DNA of 41,743 nucleotides from an uncultured Actinomycetes bacterium (GCA_937926105.1 CALANS010000084.1:1-41743); one strand, 5' to 3'. Numbered from the stretch's first letter, positions 16,504-25,773 are shown. Made by a program: numbers and translations. The notes: generated by a model from the sequence alone, not told the origin.

Positions 16504-17007
16504 ATGCCGACGGAGCCGTGGCTGTCCGACCAGCAGCAGCGGGTCTGGCGCGCGTACCTGCAGATGACCGGCATGCTGACCGATCGGTTGGATCGGGATC
16601 TGCGCCAGGACGCGAACATGCCGCACACCTACTACCTGGTGCTGGCCATGCTGTCCGAGGCGCCGGGGCGCTCGCTGCGGATGTCCCAGCTGGCGGCGGC
16701 GGCATGGTCGTCACCGTCCCGCATGTCGCACGCCGTCGACCGGCTGCAGGAGGCCGGGTGGGTGGAGCGCCGGCAGGCCTCCGGGGACCGGCGCGGCCAG
16801 ATTGCCACCCTTACCGACGCGGGATACCAGCGGCTGGTCGCGGTCGCGCCGAGTCACGCCGACAGCGTGCGGCGCATCCTGTTCGACCCGCTGGACCCGG
16901 AGCTGCTGGATGCGTTCGAGCGGATCTGCTCCCTCGCGCTGGAGCAACTGCGGGACCCGGACAGCTCGGGCTCGGCCGGCACATCGTGCGAGCGACCGGC
17001 AGGTTGA
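16504..17007 (+). CDS. MarR-family regulator, divergent from the dioxygenase
   Basis: A protein of 167 residues. ATG 16504 is chosen over GTG 16498 because AGGAGG at 16493-16498 sits 5 bases before it. Residues ~40-125 carry the winged helix: YLVLAMLSEAPGRSLRMSQLA, WSSPSRMSHAVDRLQEAGWVER (recognition helix) and ASGDRRGQIATLTDAG (wing). The N-terminal QQRVWRAYLQMTGMLTDRLDRDL helix provides dimerisation. Divergence from the extradiol dioxygenase suggests it senses an aromatic or quinone-like compound. Confidence 0.9.
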   Translation: MPTEPWLSDQQQRVWRAYLQMTGMLTDRLDRDLRQDANMPHTYYLVLAMLSEAPGRSLRMSQLAAAAWSSPSRMSHAVDRLQEAGWVERRQASGDRRGQIATLTDAGYQRLVAVAPSHADSVRRILFDPLDPELLDAFERICSLALEQLRDPDSSGSAGTSCERPAG

Positions 17008-17082
17008 CGGCCGGCAGGACTCCCGACCGGTGCGCGCCACGCGGTCGGTGACGGTGTCCGTCCCCGCCCCTACGGTGTGGGG

Positions 17083-18129
17083 ATGCGCCTTGCCGCCGCC
17101 GCCCTCAATCGGACCCTGCTGGCCCGCCAGCACCTGCTGGAACCGGTCGCGATGGATCCACTGGAGCTGACCGGTCACCTGCTCGGCCTGCAGGCGCAGG
17201 CCACGCTGCCGCCGTACCTCTCGCTGCGGGCTCGGCTCGAAGACTGCGATCCGCAGGCCTTCTCGCAGGCGATCGCCGATCGTCGGATCGTGCGGATGCT
17301 GTTGATGCGCGGCACGGTGCACGCCGTCTCGCCCGGGGATGCCGTGTCGCTGCGCCGCTTCGTCCAGCCCGGACTGGACCGGGTCGCGCGCACCAGCGCG
17401 GTGAGCCGGGCGGCCGCCGACGTTTCCCGGCCGGCGCTGCTGGACTGCGCCCGGGAGGCGCTGGCCGACGGCCCGATGGCGGTTGGTCCGCTCGGTGCCC
17501 GCCTGGCCGAGCGATTCTCCGGGGTGCCCGCCGAGCATCTGGTCAACACGCTCCGCGAGACCGCGCCGCTGGTCCAGGTGCCGCCCCGCGGTCAGTGGCA
17601 ACGGTCGGGGGGTGTGCAGTATCAGCTGTTGGACTCCTGGGTGCCCGGCCTGCCCGGCCCGGCACCGGCCGCGGACATCGCGCGCCGGTACCTGCGGGCA
17701 TTCGGCCCCGCCGCACCCGCCGACCTGACCGCCTGGTCCGGCACCGCAGGCATGGCAGGGATTCTCGCCGAACTGGGTGACGAGCTGGTGCGCCATCGAA
17801 CCGAATCCGGCCGCGAGGTGCTGGATCTGGCCGGCCTCCCGCTGGTCGATCCGCAGACTCCGGCGCCGGTGCGGCTGCTCGGTCGGTACGACAACCTCTG
17901 GCTCGCCCATGCCGGCCGCGACCGGGTCACCGCACCGCAGGCGCGCCGACGCTGGATGGGCGCGAACGGCGGGGTGGGCGACACGGTGTTCGTGGACGGC
18001 TGGTTGCAGGGGCTCTGGCGCCGCACGCCGTCCGGATCGGTGGACGTGCAGCTGTTCGACCGGATCACCCGGGCGCAGCGGCGGGAGCTGGACGCGGAAA
18101 TCGCGGCGGTGGAGCAGTTCCTGGGATAG
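17083..18129 (+). CDS. Winged-helix DNA-binding protein of the AlkZ-like (HTH_42) family
   Basis: A protein of 348 residues. It starts MRLAAAALNRTLLARQHLL, like other HTH_42 proteins; GTG 17077 is a possible alternative start. LLGLQAQ at residues ~34-40 gives the QxQ motif that in AlkZ-type glycosylases holds the catalytic glutamine. RMLLMRGTVHAVSPGDA and VRLLGRYDNLWLAHAGRDRV (residues ~270-290) are the other conserved blocks. Characterised relatives unhook interstrand crosslinks or protect against DNA-alkylating antibiotics; most actinobacterial members are untested. It stands alone, convergent with the beta-aspartyl peptidase gene 7 bases away. Confidence 0.85.
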   Translation: MRLAAAALNRTLLARQHLLEPVAMDPLELTGHLLGLQAQATLPPYLSLRARLEDCDPQAFSQAIADRRIVRMLLMRGTVHAVSPGDAVSLRRFVQPGLDRVARTSAVSRAAADVSRPALLDCAREALADGPMAVGPLGARLAERFSGVPAEHLVNTLRETAPLVQVPPRGQWQRSGGVQYQLLDSWVPGLPGPAPAADIARRYLRAFGPAAPADLTAWSGTAGMAGILAELGDELVRHRTESGREVLDLAGLPLVDPQTPAPVRLLGRYDNLWLAHAGRDRVTAPQARRRWMGANGGVGDTVFVDGWLQGLWRRTPSGSVDVQLFDRITRAQRRELDAEIAAVEQFLG

Positions 18130-18136
18130 TCCCGCG

Positions 18137-19048
18137 CTACACGGCGGTGACGATGTCCATCCCGCCCCAGTGGCCGCGGAACATGCACTGGCTGTTGTAG
18201 GCCAGCACCAGCGTGCCGTCCGGTCCGACCGCTATCAGTCCCCCGCTGCCGCCGGTGGCGTCCAGCCGGTCGGCGATGGTGGCGCGCACGGCCGACTCCA
18301 GCTCGGCACCCTGGTAGGCGACGCGCGCGCTGACGTCGTGCGCGACGACGCCGCGCAGAAAATATTCACCCTCGCCGGTGCACGAGACGGCGACAGTCCG
18401 ATCGCAGGCGAACGTGCCGGCGCCGATGATCGGGGCGTCCCCGATCCGGCCGGGCAGCTGACCGGTGACGCCGCCGGTGGAGGTGGCGGCGGCCAGGTGA
18501 CCGGCCGCGTCCCGGGCCACCGCACCGACCGTGCCATGCCGAGTGCCGAGTGCCGGGTCCCGTTGCGCGCGTTCGAGTTCGGCGCGGCGCCTATCGGTCA
18601 CGAAGTAGGTGTTGGGCACCGTGGCCAGCGACCACTCGGCGAGTAGTCGCTCACTCGGCGCCACCATCAGCACGTGCGGGGTGCGCTCCATCACCGCCCG
18701 CGCGGCCAGCACCGGGTTGCGGACCGTCCGGCACGCGGCTACCGCGCCGGCCGACCCGGACCCGGACATCACGGCGGCGTCCAGTTCCGCGCCGCCGGCG
18801 CTGGTCAGTACCGCACCGTGCGCGGCATTGAACAGCGCATCGTTCTCCAACTCGATGACCGACGCGCACACCGTGTCCAACGCCGAGCCGCCGCCCTCCA
18901 GCACCACTCGACCAGCAGTCACGGCTCGTTCCAGCCCCGCCCGGTAGGCCTGCTCCCCGGCCTCTGTGACGTCCGCCCGGCGGGCGCCTGCTCCGCCGTG
19001 CACAGCCAGCGCCGGCCCGCCGCGACCTGGAATGGTCTGGATCTGCAC
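18137..19048 (-). CDS. Isoaspartyl peptidase / L-asparaginase (Ntn hydrolase)
   Basis: A type III asparaginase-like enzyme of 303 residues, cleaving beta-aspartyl (isoAsp) dipeptides. GTG 19048 is preceded by GGAGAGGGG. ALAVHGGAG near residue 17, FNAAHGAVLT near 73, and RHGTVGAVARD place the autocatalytic cleavage before Thr173, the future nucleophile; STGGVTGQLPGRIGDAPIIGAG follows as the substrate-binding block. The precursor would split into alpha (1-172) and beta (173-303) chains. It is the last gene of the peptide operon, 55 bases after the D-aminopeptidase, and likely finishes breakdown of imported peptides. Confidence 0.9.
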   Translation of the reverse strand: MQIQTIPGRGGPALAVHGGAGARRADVTEAGEQAYRAGLERAVTAGRVVLEGGGSALDTVCASVIELENDALFNAAHGAVLTSAGGAELDAAVMSGSGSAGAVAACRTVRNPVLAARAVMERTPHVLMVAPSERLLAEWSLATVPNTYFVTDRRRAELERAQRDPALGTRHGTVGAVARDAAGHLAAATSTGGVTGQLPGRIGDAPIIGAGTFACDRTVAVSCTGEGEYFLRGVVAHDVSARVAYQGAELESAVRATIADRLDATGGSGGLIAVGPDGTLVLAYNSQCMFRGHWGGMDIVTAV

Positions 19049-19103
19049 TGCGTTGTGCCCCTCTCCGATAATTCAGCTGACTTCAGCGGTGTTGCCGGAC
19101 CGG

Positions 19104-19949
19104 TCAGCGGCCGCCCGCCTGCCGGGTGATGTAGGTGACTGCCACGAACGAGGAATACATCGCCGCGCCGTCAGTGCCTCCAGCGCCGGAGATGCGCACC
19201 GACCGGGTGCCGGAGCGTTCCACGCCCTTGGCCCAGGATGCGACCTCGGCCATGTCGGCGGTGCCGAAGTGCACCTCCAGGGTCGCGGGAAACTCGATGT
19301 GAGGCACTGCGATCCGGCCCTGTGAGACGGACCGCACAGCCCGCTCGGCGCCGGCCGCGATGAGCTCCCGGGAGGTGACGGGATGCAGGTTGTGCGCCGA
19401 GAATCGGGTGACGGAGTGCTTGGTGACCACCCCGACGGCATCGGCGGCGAAGCTCTGCGACTCGGCGATGGTGACATCGTCACCGGAGATGAACGCGATC
19501 GGCACCCCGACGGCATGGGCGGCCAGCGCGTTGATGCCACTTTCCCCCACCTCCACGCCGCCCAGCGTGACCGCGCTGATCACCTCGGGGTTGTAGGTGT
19601 GCGACATCGCGGACGGCTCACCGGATATCGACCCGTGGTAGCCGACGAAGAACACCGCATCGAAGCTGCGGTCCAGTCCCTGCATCATGTAGCCGGGCTT
19701 GTGCCGGCCGGACAGGTAACTGGCGGGCTGATGAATCGCCTCCGGATCCAGGTTGAACATCGCGCCGTGCGAATCGTTGAGCAGGATTTGGTCCGCGCCG
19801 CCGGCGACCGCGCCGTCGATGGCGGCGTTGACCTCGCCGAGCAGCAGCCGGCAGCCGGTCTCGTAGGCGGCGCCGCCGGACGGACGGCACTGCGACCAGT
19901 CCACGATGCCCGCGACACCCTCCATGTCGAAAGACAGGAAGATCTTCAT
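19104..19949 (-). CDS. dppA: M55 D-aminopeptidase, DppA-like
   Basis: A zinc aminopeptidase releasing D-amino acids from peptide N-termini, 281 residues. ATG 19949 opens MKIFLSFDMEGVAG with D8 and E10, the metal ligands known from Bacillus DppA. The other metal-site motifs, LLNDSHGAMF (H61) and FFVGYHGS, are present, as are MSHTYNP and ISGDDVTIAES. Family members form ring-shaped oligomers in the cytosol. The gene overlaps the upstream ATPase as ATGA. With the transporter it points to use of D-residue peptides, for example from cell wall. Confidence 0.92.
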   Translation of the reverse strand: MKIFLSFDMEGVAGIVDWSQCRPSGGAAYETGCRLLLGEVNAAIDGAVAGGADQILLNDSHGAMFNLDPEAIHQPASYLSGRHKPGYMMQGLDRSFDAVFFVGYHGSISGEPSAMSHTYNPEVISAVTLGGVEVGESGINALAAHAVGVPIAFISGDDVTIAESQSFAADAVGVVTKHSVTRFSAHNLHPVTSRELIAAGAERAVRSVSQGRIAVPHIEFPATLEVHFGTADMAEVASWAKGVERSGTRSVRISGAGGTDGAAMYSSFVAVTYITRQAGGR

Positions 19950-20992
19950 GTGGTGCTCCTTGCTAGCGACCCAATCGTGGAACTGAAGTGGCAGGCGCTG
20001 ACCCGCCCCGATGGCTCGGCGCCCTCGACCGGCGCCAGCGCCGGCTCGGTGACCCGGCAGATGTCCTGCGCGTAGCGGCATCTCGGATGGAACCGGCAGC
20101 CACTGGGCAGGTTGATCGGGCTCGGCGGCTCACCCGGCAGGGCCGGCGCGGCATCGGTCCGGCGGGCACCCATCCGAGGAATCGCCTCGATCAGTGCCTG
20201 GGTGTACGGGTGTCGCGGATTGCCGAAGATCTCCTGCGCGTCGCCCACCTCGACGATCCGACCCAGGTACATCACCGCGACTCGCTGACAGAGGTGCTGC
20301 ACCACCGCGAGGTTGTGCGCGATGAACAGCAAGGACAGTCCGAGGTCGCGCTGCAGGTCCGCCAGCAGCTGCAGGATCGTCGCCTGCACGGAGACGTCCA
20401 GTGAGGACACGGCTTCGTCGGCGATCAGCACGTCCGGCCGGACGGCCAGAGCCCGGGCGATCGCCAGCCGCTGCCGCTGTCCACCCGAGAGCTGGGACGG
20501 GTAGGCGGTGACAGTGTCCTCGCCCAGCCCGACCGTGCCGAGCAGGGCCAGCACGGCCTGCCGCGCGGCCTGGCCGCGTTCCGGGACCAGCTCGGTCAGC
20601 ATGCGGCCGGCCGTCATCCGGGGGTTCAGCGACGAATACGGGTCCTGGAAGACCATCTGAACCTTGCGGTGCGTCGCGGAGTGACGGCGGGCCGGCAATT
20701 CCCGGCCGCGGAACAGCACCTGCCCCTCGGTGGCCGGGATGGAGCCGACCAGCACCTTGGCGAGCGTGGACTTGCCGGAGCCGGACTCGCCCACCAGGGC
20801 AAGGGTTTCGCCGGGCATCACATCCAGGTCGACCCCGTCCAGCGCGTGCAGCACCCGGCGCCGGGACCGCTGGGGGCGGAGCAGCCGGCTCAGCGCCGAC
20901 GGCTCGTGGTAGCGCACCTGCACGCCACGGGCCTGCAGCACCGGAGTGCCGGCCGGTCGATCGCCGGTGCCAGCGAGCATCGGCCGGGTCAT
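19946..20992 (-). CDS. dppF: Oligopeptide ABC transporter ATPase, DppF/OppF type
   Basis: Cytosolic ATPase of the importer, 348 residues from ATG 20992, which overlaps the previous gene as ATGA; the longer frame upstream lies inside dppD. Walker A GESGSGKST, Q-loop FQDPYSSLNP, signature LSGGQRQR, Walker B VLIADEAVSSLD and H-loop FIAHNLAVV are all present. The C-terminal oligopeptide-transporter extension (LPSGCRFHPRCRYA and Cys residues) is the region that binds an iron-sulfur cluster or specificity signal in DppD/DppF relatives. Confidence 0.93.
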   Translation of the reverse strand: MTRPMLAGTGDRPAGTPVLQARGVQVRYHEPSALSRLLRPQRSRRRVLHALDGVDLDVMPGETLALVGESGSGKSTLAKVLVGSIPATEGQVLFRGRELPARRHSATHRKVQMVFQDPYSSLNPRMTAGRMLTELVPERGQAARQAVLALLGTVGLGEDTVTAYPSQLSGGQRQRLAIARALAVRPDVLIADEAVSSLDVSVQATILQLLADLQRDLGLSLLFIAHNLAVVQHLCQRVAVMYLGRIVEVGDAQEIFGNPRHPYTQALIEAIPRMGARRTDAAPALPGEPPSPINLPSGCRFHPRCRYAQDICRVTEPALAPVEGAEPSGRVSACHFSSTIGSLARSTT

Positions 20993-22002
20993 GACGCGCC
21001 GCCCGGAACGGCGGCCGCAACGGCGGACCGAAAGTCGGCGTGGTAGCGGCAGGCAGATGTCCGGCCGGCCCCGATGTCGGCCAACGCTATCGGCGGGATG
21101 GTGCAGTCGGGCCGGGCATACCGACAGCGCGGCGCGAACACGCATCCCGGCGGGAGCTGGGCCAGGTTCGGCGGCAGCCCCCCGATCGCGACCAGTTCTC
21201 TGTCCGGCTGGTCGAAGTCGGGTGCGGATTCCATCAAGCCCACCGTGTAGGGATGCCGGGGATCGGCGAACACGGCGTCGACCGGGCCGGTCTCAATCAG
21301 CCTGCCCGCGTACATCACGGCCATGTCCCGGCAGGTCTGGCGCACCACCGCGAGATCGTGCGTGACGAAGACCAACGCCACACCCAGCTCGTCACACATG
21401 GTGGTCAACAGCTTGAGCACCTGGTCCTGCACCGTGACATCCAGCGCGGTGGTCGGCTCGTCGGCCAGCACCAGCGCCGGCTCGCAGGACAGCGCCATAG
21501 CGATCATCACCCGCTGCCGCAGGCCGCCGGACAGCTCATGCGGATAGGCGGACACCCGGCGCTCCGGGTCGGGGATTCCGGTGCGGCGCATCAGGTCCAC
21601 CGCCAGATCGTGCGCCCTACGGCGGCCGATGCCCAGGTGCCGGCGAGGCCCCTCGGAGATCTGCACGCCGACCGGCCTGGTGGGATTCAGGGCCGTCATC
21701 GGCTCCTGGAAGATCATCGCGATCTCCGGGCCGAGCAGCGCCGCGTGGTCGGCAGACTTGAGGGACAGCAGGTCTCGACCCCGGAATCGGATGGCGCCGG
21801 AGGCCACCTGGACCCCGGCCGGCAGGACGCCGTCGATGGCGCGCAGCGACATCGACTTGCCAGACCCGGACTCGCCCACGATGCCGAGCGAGCCACCGGC
21901 GGCCACCTGGAAGGACACGCCATCCACGATGGTGGTCGGTGTGGCGCCACGGGTGGTGATCACCAGGTCCTCGACCGACAGGAGGGGTTCGTCGGAGCTC
22001 AC
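20989..22002 (-). CDS. dppD: Oligopeptide ABC transporter ATPase, DppD/OppD type
   Basis: A protein of 337 residues from GTG 22002, which overlaps the permease stop as GTGA and has GGAGG upstream. It has Walker A GESGSGKSM, Q-loop FQEPMTALNP, signature LSGGLRQR, Walker B LVLADEPTTALD and H-loop VTHDLAVV. The C-terminus carries LPPGCVFAPRCRYARPDC, the cysteine block of the family. It pairs with the following DppF-type ATPase. Confidence 0.93.
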   Translation of the reverse strand: MSSDEPLLSVEDLVITTRGATPTTIVDGVSFQVAAGGSLGIVGESGSGKSMSLRAIDGVLPAGVQVASGAIRFRGRDLLSLKSADHAALLGPEIAMIFQEPMTALNPTRPVGVQISEGPRRHLGIGRRRAHDLAVDLMRRTGIPDPERRVSAYPHELSGGLRQRVMIAMALSCEPALVLADEPTTALDVTVQDQVLKLLTTMCDELGVALVFVTHDLAVVRQTCRDMAVMYAGRLIETGPVDAVFADPRHPYTVGLMESAPDFDQPDRELVAIGGLPPNLAQLPPGCVFAPRCRYARPDCTIPPIALADIGAGRTSACRYHADFRSAVAAAVPGGAS

Positions 22003-22889
22003 CGCTTCCTCCGTTCCGGGGCCATCAGATCGTTGAGCCCATCGCCGAGCAGCGACAGCCCGATGCCGGTGATCACGACCATCACGCCGGGAATGGTGGA
22101 CAGTTGCCAGTGGGTTGTCAGAAACTCCTGACCGTCGGCGATCATGCTGCCCCAGTCCGGGGTGGGCGGGGCGATCCCGAGACCGATGTAGCCCAGGGTG
22201 ACGATGGCCAGGATGTCCATCACGATGTCGCTCATCGCGTACACCACGGCCTGGCCCAGCACGTTGCGCAGGATGTGGCCACGGATGACGGCGGCGTGCG
22301 AGAGGCCGCCCAGCCGCGCCGCCGTCACGTAGTCGCTCTGTTTCGCGACCAGTACCTCGCCGCGGACGATCTTGGCGTAGGCGACCCAGGCAATGGCGGC
22401 GATCGCCAGGTAGATGCTCCGTTCGCCGGCGCCCAGCACGAAAACCAGTGCGATGACCAGCACGTAGAACGGGAAGGCGAAGAAGATGTCCACCAGCCGC
22501 ATCACGACCGAGTCCACCGCACCGCCGAAGTAGCCGGCCAACGCCCCGAGGAAGCTGCCCAGCACAAAGGGGATCAGCACCGCCAGGAATCCGACCCGCA
22601 GGTCGACCCGAGCGCCGTAGATCAATCGGGACAACACGTCCCGGCCGAGCTTGTCGGTGCCCAGCGGGTGGGCCAGGCTCGGCGACTGCAGGGCGCCCAG
22701 CAGATCCTGGTGCAGCGGATCGTAGGGCGCAAGCAACGGGGCGAACACGGCCATCAGCACCAGCAGACCGACGATCACCATGCCGGAGATCAGCGCCGCG
22801 TTGCGATACCACGGCGTGAGCGCGCGCAGGCCCGGTGTCCTGGCGCGTCCCAGTCGCCTACGCCGGGTGGCCAGCGGATTCGCGATCAT
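21999..22889 (-). CDS. dppC: Oligopeptide ABC transporter permease, DppC type
   Basis: Inner-membrane permease of 296 residues with about six transmembrane segments. An N-terminal OppC-type segment (AALISGMVIVGLLVLMAVFA, then APYDP) precedes HPLGTDKLGRDVLSRLIYGARV, the usual DppC block. The EAA-like coupling loop is AARLGGLSHAAVIRGHIL. It starts at 22889, 7 bases after the DppB-type gene. Confidence 0.93.
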   Translation of the reverse strand: MIANPLATRRRRLGRARTPGLRALTPWYRNAALISGMVIVGLLVLMAVFAPLLAPYDPLHQDLLGALQSPSLAHPLGTDKLGRDVLSRLIYGARVDLRVGFLAVLIPFVLGSFLGALAGYFGGAVDSVVMRLVDIFFAFPFYVLVIALVFVLGAGERSIYLAIAAIAWVAYAKIVRGEVLVAKQSDYVTAARLGGLSHAAVIRGHILRNVLGQAVVYAMSDIVMDILAIVTLGYIGLGIAPPTPDWGSMIADGQEFLTTHWQLSTIPGVMVVITGIGLSLLGDGLNDLMAPERRKR

Positions 22890-22896
22890 CGCGTGA

Positions 22897-23838
22897 TCAC
22901 CGGAACCTGACGCGGGGGTCCAGGATGGTGTAGATGATGTCGGTCACCAGCCCGATGAGCACCACGAACAGCGCCAGCACCAGCGACGCTCCCTGTACCA
23001 CCGGGAAATCCCGGTTGAAGATCGAGTTGACCATCAGTCCGCCCAGTCCGGGCAGGCCGAACACCTTCTCCACCACCAGCGTTCCGCCCACCAGGTAGCC
23101 CAGGTTCACCCCGATGACGGTGACGGTGGGGATCGCCGAATTGCGCAGCACGTGGCGCAGCAGCACGCTGCGTCGTGGCAGCCCCTTGGAGCGGGCCGTG
23201 GCCACGAAATCGGCGGACAGCACCGAGATCATCGAGGCCCGCAGGCTGCGGATGATGATGGGCGCCATCGCGATCGCCAGCGTCAGGCTCGGCAGGAACA
23301 GATACCACAGATGCTCCAGCGCACCGTTGCCGTAGTTGCCGACCGGGAACAGCTTCACCCGCACGGCCAGCAGCAGGATCAGCATGATGCCCACCCAGAA
23401 CTGCGGCATGCCCAGGCCCACCAGTGGTACGGCACGTACCACATGGTCGCGGAGCGCCCCCGGCCGCACCGCGGCCAGGGCCGCCAGCGGCACGCTGATC
23501 GCCACCGCCAGCACTACCGAGTAGGCCACCAGGAATAGCGTGACCGGAATCCGGTCCACCACCAGGGACGTCACCGGTAGCCGGTAGAACAGACTGTCGC
23601 CGAGGTCGGCGTGGATCAGCCGGTCCAGGAACATCAGGTACTGCGTCCAGATCGGCTTGTCCAGGCCCCACTTTTCGTGCAGCTCGGCCACCCCGGCGGC
23701 GGTGGCGTGCTCTCCCATCGCCGCCTGCGCCGGGTCGCCGGGCAGCAGGTGGATCAGGAAGAACACGATCACCGTCACGCCGAACACGACCGGGATGGCC
23801 TGCAGCAGCCGCCGCGGGATGAACCTGAATCGCTCCAT
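22897..23838 (-). CDS. dppB: Oligopeptide ABC transporter permease, DppB type
   Basis: Inner-membrane permease of 313 residues. It starts MERFRFIPRRLLQAIPVVFG, followed by FFLIHLLPGDPA, the family hallmark, and GLDKPIWTQY. The coupling loop is FVATARSKGLPRRSVLLRHVLRN, and it ends near DIIYTILDPRVRF. It lies 47 bases after the binding-protein gene. Confidence 0.93.
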   Translation of the reverse strand: MERFRFIPRRLLQAIPVVFGVTVIVFFLIHLLPGDPAQAAMGEHATAAGVAELHEKWGLDKPIWTQYLMFLDRLIHADLGDSLFYRLPVTSLVVDRIPVTLFLVAYSVVLAVAISVPLAALAAVRPGALRDHVVRAVPLVGLGMPQFWVGIMLILLLAVRVKLFPVGNYGNGALEHLWYLFLPSLTLAIAMAPIIIRSLRASMISVLSADFVATARSKGLPRRSVLLRHVLRNSAIPTVTVIGVNLGYLVGGTLVVEKVFGLPGLGGLMVNSIFNRDFPVVQGASLVLALFVVLIGLVTDIIYTILDPRVRFR

Positions 23839-23885
23839 CGGCTACCTACGTTCCGGTTCGCCGAGCATTCGGTTGCGGCCAGCGG

Positions 23886-25529
23886 TCACTTGCTCAGCCA
23901 GACATCCTCGAGGTGGTAGTTGCCCAGCGGCGTGACGAAGAATCCGTGCACCTTGTTCTCCCAGGCGTAGGCGTACGGCGAGTAGTACAGGTACGCCTCG
24001 GCGGAGTCCTCCGCCGCCAGGCTCTGCAGCTTCGAGTACAGCTCCTGTCGCTTGGCGGTGTCGGTCGTCTGCTGCGCCTCCTTGTTGATCTTCACGATCT
24101 CCGGATCGTTGCCCCAGGTGTAGTCCGCGTGCGCGCCGCCCTTCGGGTCGACGGCGAAGCTGGTCCACTCGTCCGGGTCAGGGATATCCATCGTCCAGCC
24201 GCCGAACAGCATGTCGAAGTCGCCCGCGTTGCGCGCCGTCTTGACGGCCGTCGGGTCCAGTTGCTTGATCTCCAGCTTGATGCCCAGCGGTTCGAGCTCG
24301 CCCTGCAGGATCTGCGCCACGGACGCCTGAGTGGAATCGCCGGAGCGGACCAGGACCGAGGTCGAGAAACCGTTCGGGACGCTGGACTTGGCCATCTCGG
24401 CCTTGGCCAGGCTCTCGTCGAACTGGATGCCCTTGGTGTTCTTGTCGTAGTAGGGCACGCCGGGCATCAACAGCGAATTCGCCGCCGATCCGTTACCGAA
24501 CAGCACCGCCTTGACAATGGCCTGCCGGTCGATCGCGGCCGCGATGGCGCGCCGTACATGCACATCCTGGAACGGCTTTTTCTGCTGGTTCATCGTCAGC
24601 AGGGTCAGCTGCGTGGAGGGGAAGGTGGTGGCGGTGATCCCACTGGTCGCCTTCAGGTCGTCCATGGTCGACCAGTCGGGGTACTCGTCGATGCTGGCCT
24701 GGCCGCCCTGCAACTGCAGCTTGCGGGCATTGCCGTCCGGCACCACGTTCCAGGTGACGCTGTCCAGGTAGGGCTTGCCCTGCTGCCAGTAGTTCGGGTT
24801 CTTCTTCAGGGTCAGGGCCTTGCCCTTCTCCCACTTGTCCCACACGAAGGGCCCGGTGCCGACCGGGTGCTGGTAAAACTCGTCGGCGCTCTGTCCGTCG
24901 TAGTCCTTGGGGACGATAGCATTGCTGAACAGGGCGAGGTCAGCGATGAAGGGCGCCCACTGGTACTTCAGCTTGAACACCACGGTGTCGGGGTCGGGCG
25001 CCGTCACCGTGTCGATGGCGGCATTGATGTACCCCCAACCATCGTCACCGGTCGCGGTCGCCGCATCGATGGAAAACTTCACATCGGCCGACGTCATCGG
25101 ATCGCCGTTGGAGAATTTCACACCCTGGCGCAACGTGACCGTGTAGGTCAGCCCGTCGTCGGAGGTCTGGTACCCGGTCGCCAGCCAGGGCTTGGTTCCC
25201 TTGCCATCATCGGTCACGGTGAACAGTGGCTCCATGATCTGCTCGAACACGAAGATGGAGTTGTTGTCGAACGTGTTGGTGTTGTTCATCGCCAGCGCGT
25301 CGGCCGCCCGGGCGATCACCAGGTCACCTCCCGAGACCGGCGTGCCCGTCTCGGTCGTGGGGCTGCCCGTGCCACCGCTGGCCGCCGGAGAGGTGCTGCC
25401 GGCCCCTGTGCCCGAGGCATCCGCGCTCGTGTTGCCCGCACCCGCGCCAGATCCGCCGGAAGAGCACGCTGCCAGCGTCATGGCGGCCACCGCCACCAGT
25501 GCGGTCAGCAGTCGGTTCGTGGTCCGCAT
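23886..25529 (-). CDS. Peptide-binding lipoprotein (SBP_bac_5) of the first Dpp operon
   Basis: Extracellular solute-binding lipoprotein of about 547 residues. A type II signal peptide ends in LAAC, with Cys as the lipid-anchored residue, followed by a long Gly/Ser/Thr linker. The SBP_bac_5 fold follows, with LVIARAADALAMNNTN, VTLRQGVKFSNGDPMTSADV, VGTGPFVWDKWEKGKAL, NYWQQGKPYLD and VRRAIAAAIDRQAIV. ATG 25529 is preferred because GGTGGA lies 5 bases upstream; ATG 25541, four codons earlier, has no spacing from its purine run. First gene of the leftward operon. Confidence 0.92.
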   Translation of the reverse strand: MRTTNRLLTALVAVAAMTLAACSSGGSGAGAGNTSADASGTGAGSTSPAASGGTGSPTTETGTPVSGGDLVIARAADALAMNNTNTFDNNSIFVFEQIMEPLFTVTDDGKGTKPWLATGYQTSDDGLTYTVTLRQGVKFSNGDPMTSADVKFSIDAATATGDDGWGYINAAIDTVTAPDPDTVVFKLKYQWAPFIADLALFSNAIVPKDYDGQSADEFYQHPVGTGPFVWDKWEKGKALTLKKNPNYWQQGKPYLDSVTWNVVPDGNARKLQLQGGQASIDEYPDWSTMDDLKATSGITATTFPSTQLTLLTMNQQKKPFQDVHVRRAIAAAIDRQAIVKAVLFGNGSAANSLLMPGVPYYDKNTKGIQFDESLAKAEMAKSSVPNGFSTSVLVRSGDSTQASVAQILQGELEPLGIKLEIKQLDPTAVKTARNAGDFDMLFGGWTMDIPDPDEWTSFAVDPKGGAHADYTWGNDPEIVKINKEAQQTTDTAKRQELYSKLQSLAAEDSAEAYLYYSPYAYAWENKVHGFFVTPLGNYHLEDVWLSK

Positions 25530-25622
25530 CGATTCCACCATCTCTCGTTGTGCGTCCGTGACGGCTGACCTGCGGGTGTGCAGGCGCTGGCGCCGATCGC
25601 CCGCGATGGTAGGCAGGCGGAG

Positions 25623-25675
25623 GAAACGAACGTTACAGCACGCGCGTACTCGATGCTAGATGTAGTTTTAGTTTC
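25623..25675. promoter_or_regulatory. Imperfect long inverted repeat in the RpiR/peptide-operon divergent region
   Basis: GAAACGAACGTTAC (25623-25636) and GTAGTTTTAGTTTC (25662-25675) are inverted relative to each other with 10 of 14 positions matching. They lie in the 244-base gap between the divergent binding-protein and regulator genes, in an unusually AT-rich patch. A candidate site for the RpiR-type regulator. Confidence 0.3.
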
Positions 25676-25773
25676 TCACTCGCGGCCGGGCTAGAGTCGG
25701 CGGACCAGCCCGGCCCAGCGGGCAACCGGATGCCGCCACGTCGCGGCCAGTCGCGATCGATCAGGGGGTCCGG

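Noticed and set aside
23913..25568. A 551-codon plus-strand frame opposite the first binding protein
   Set aside because: It is a shadow of the lipoprotein gene in high-GC DNA; the product is His/Arg/Gly-rich and unlike any protein. The same holds for 40072-41481, 31314-32546 and 33809-35680.
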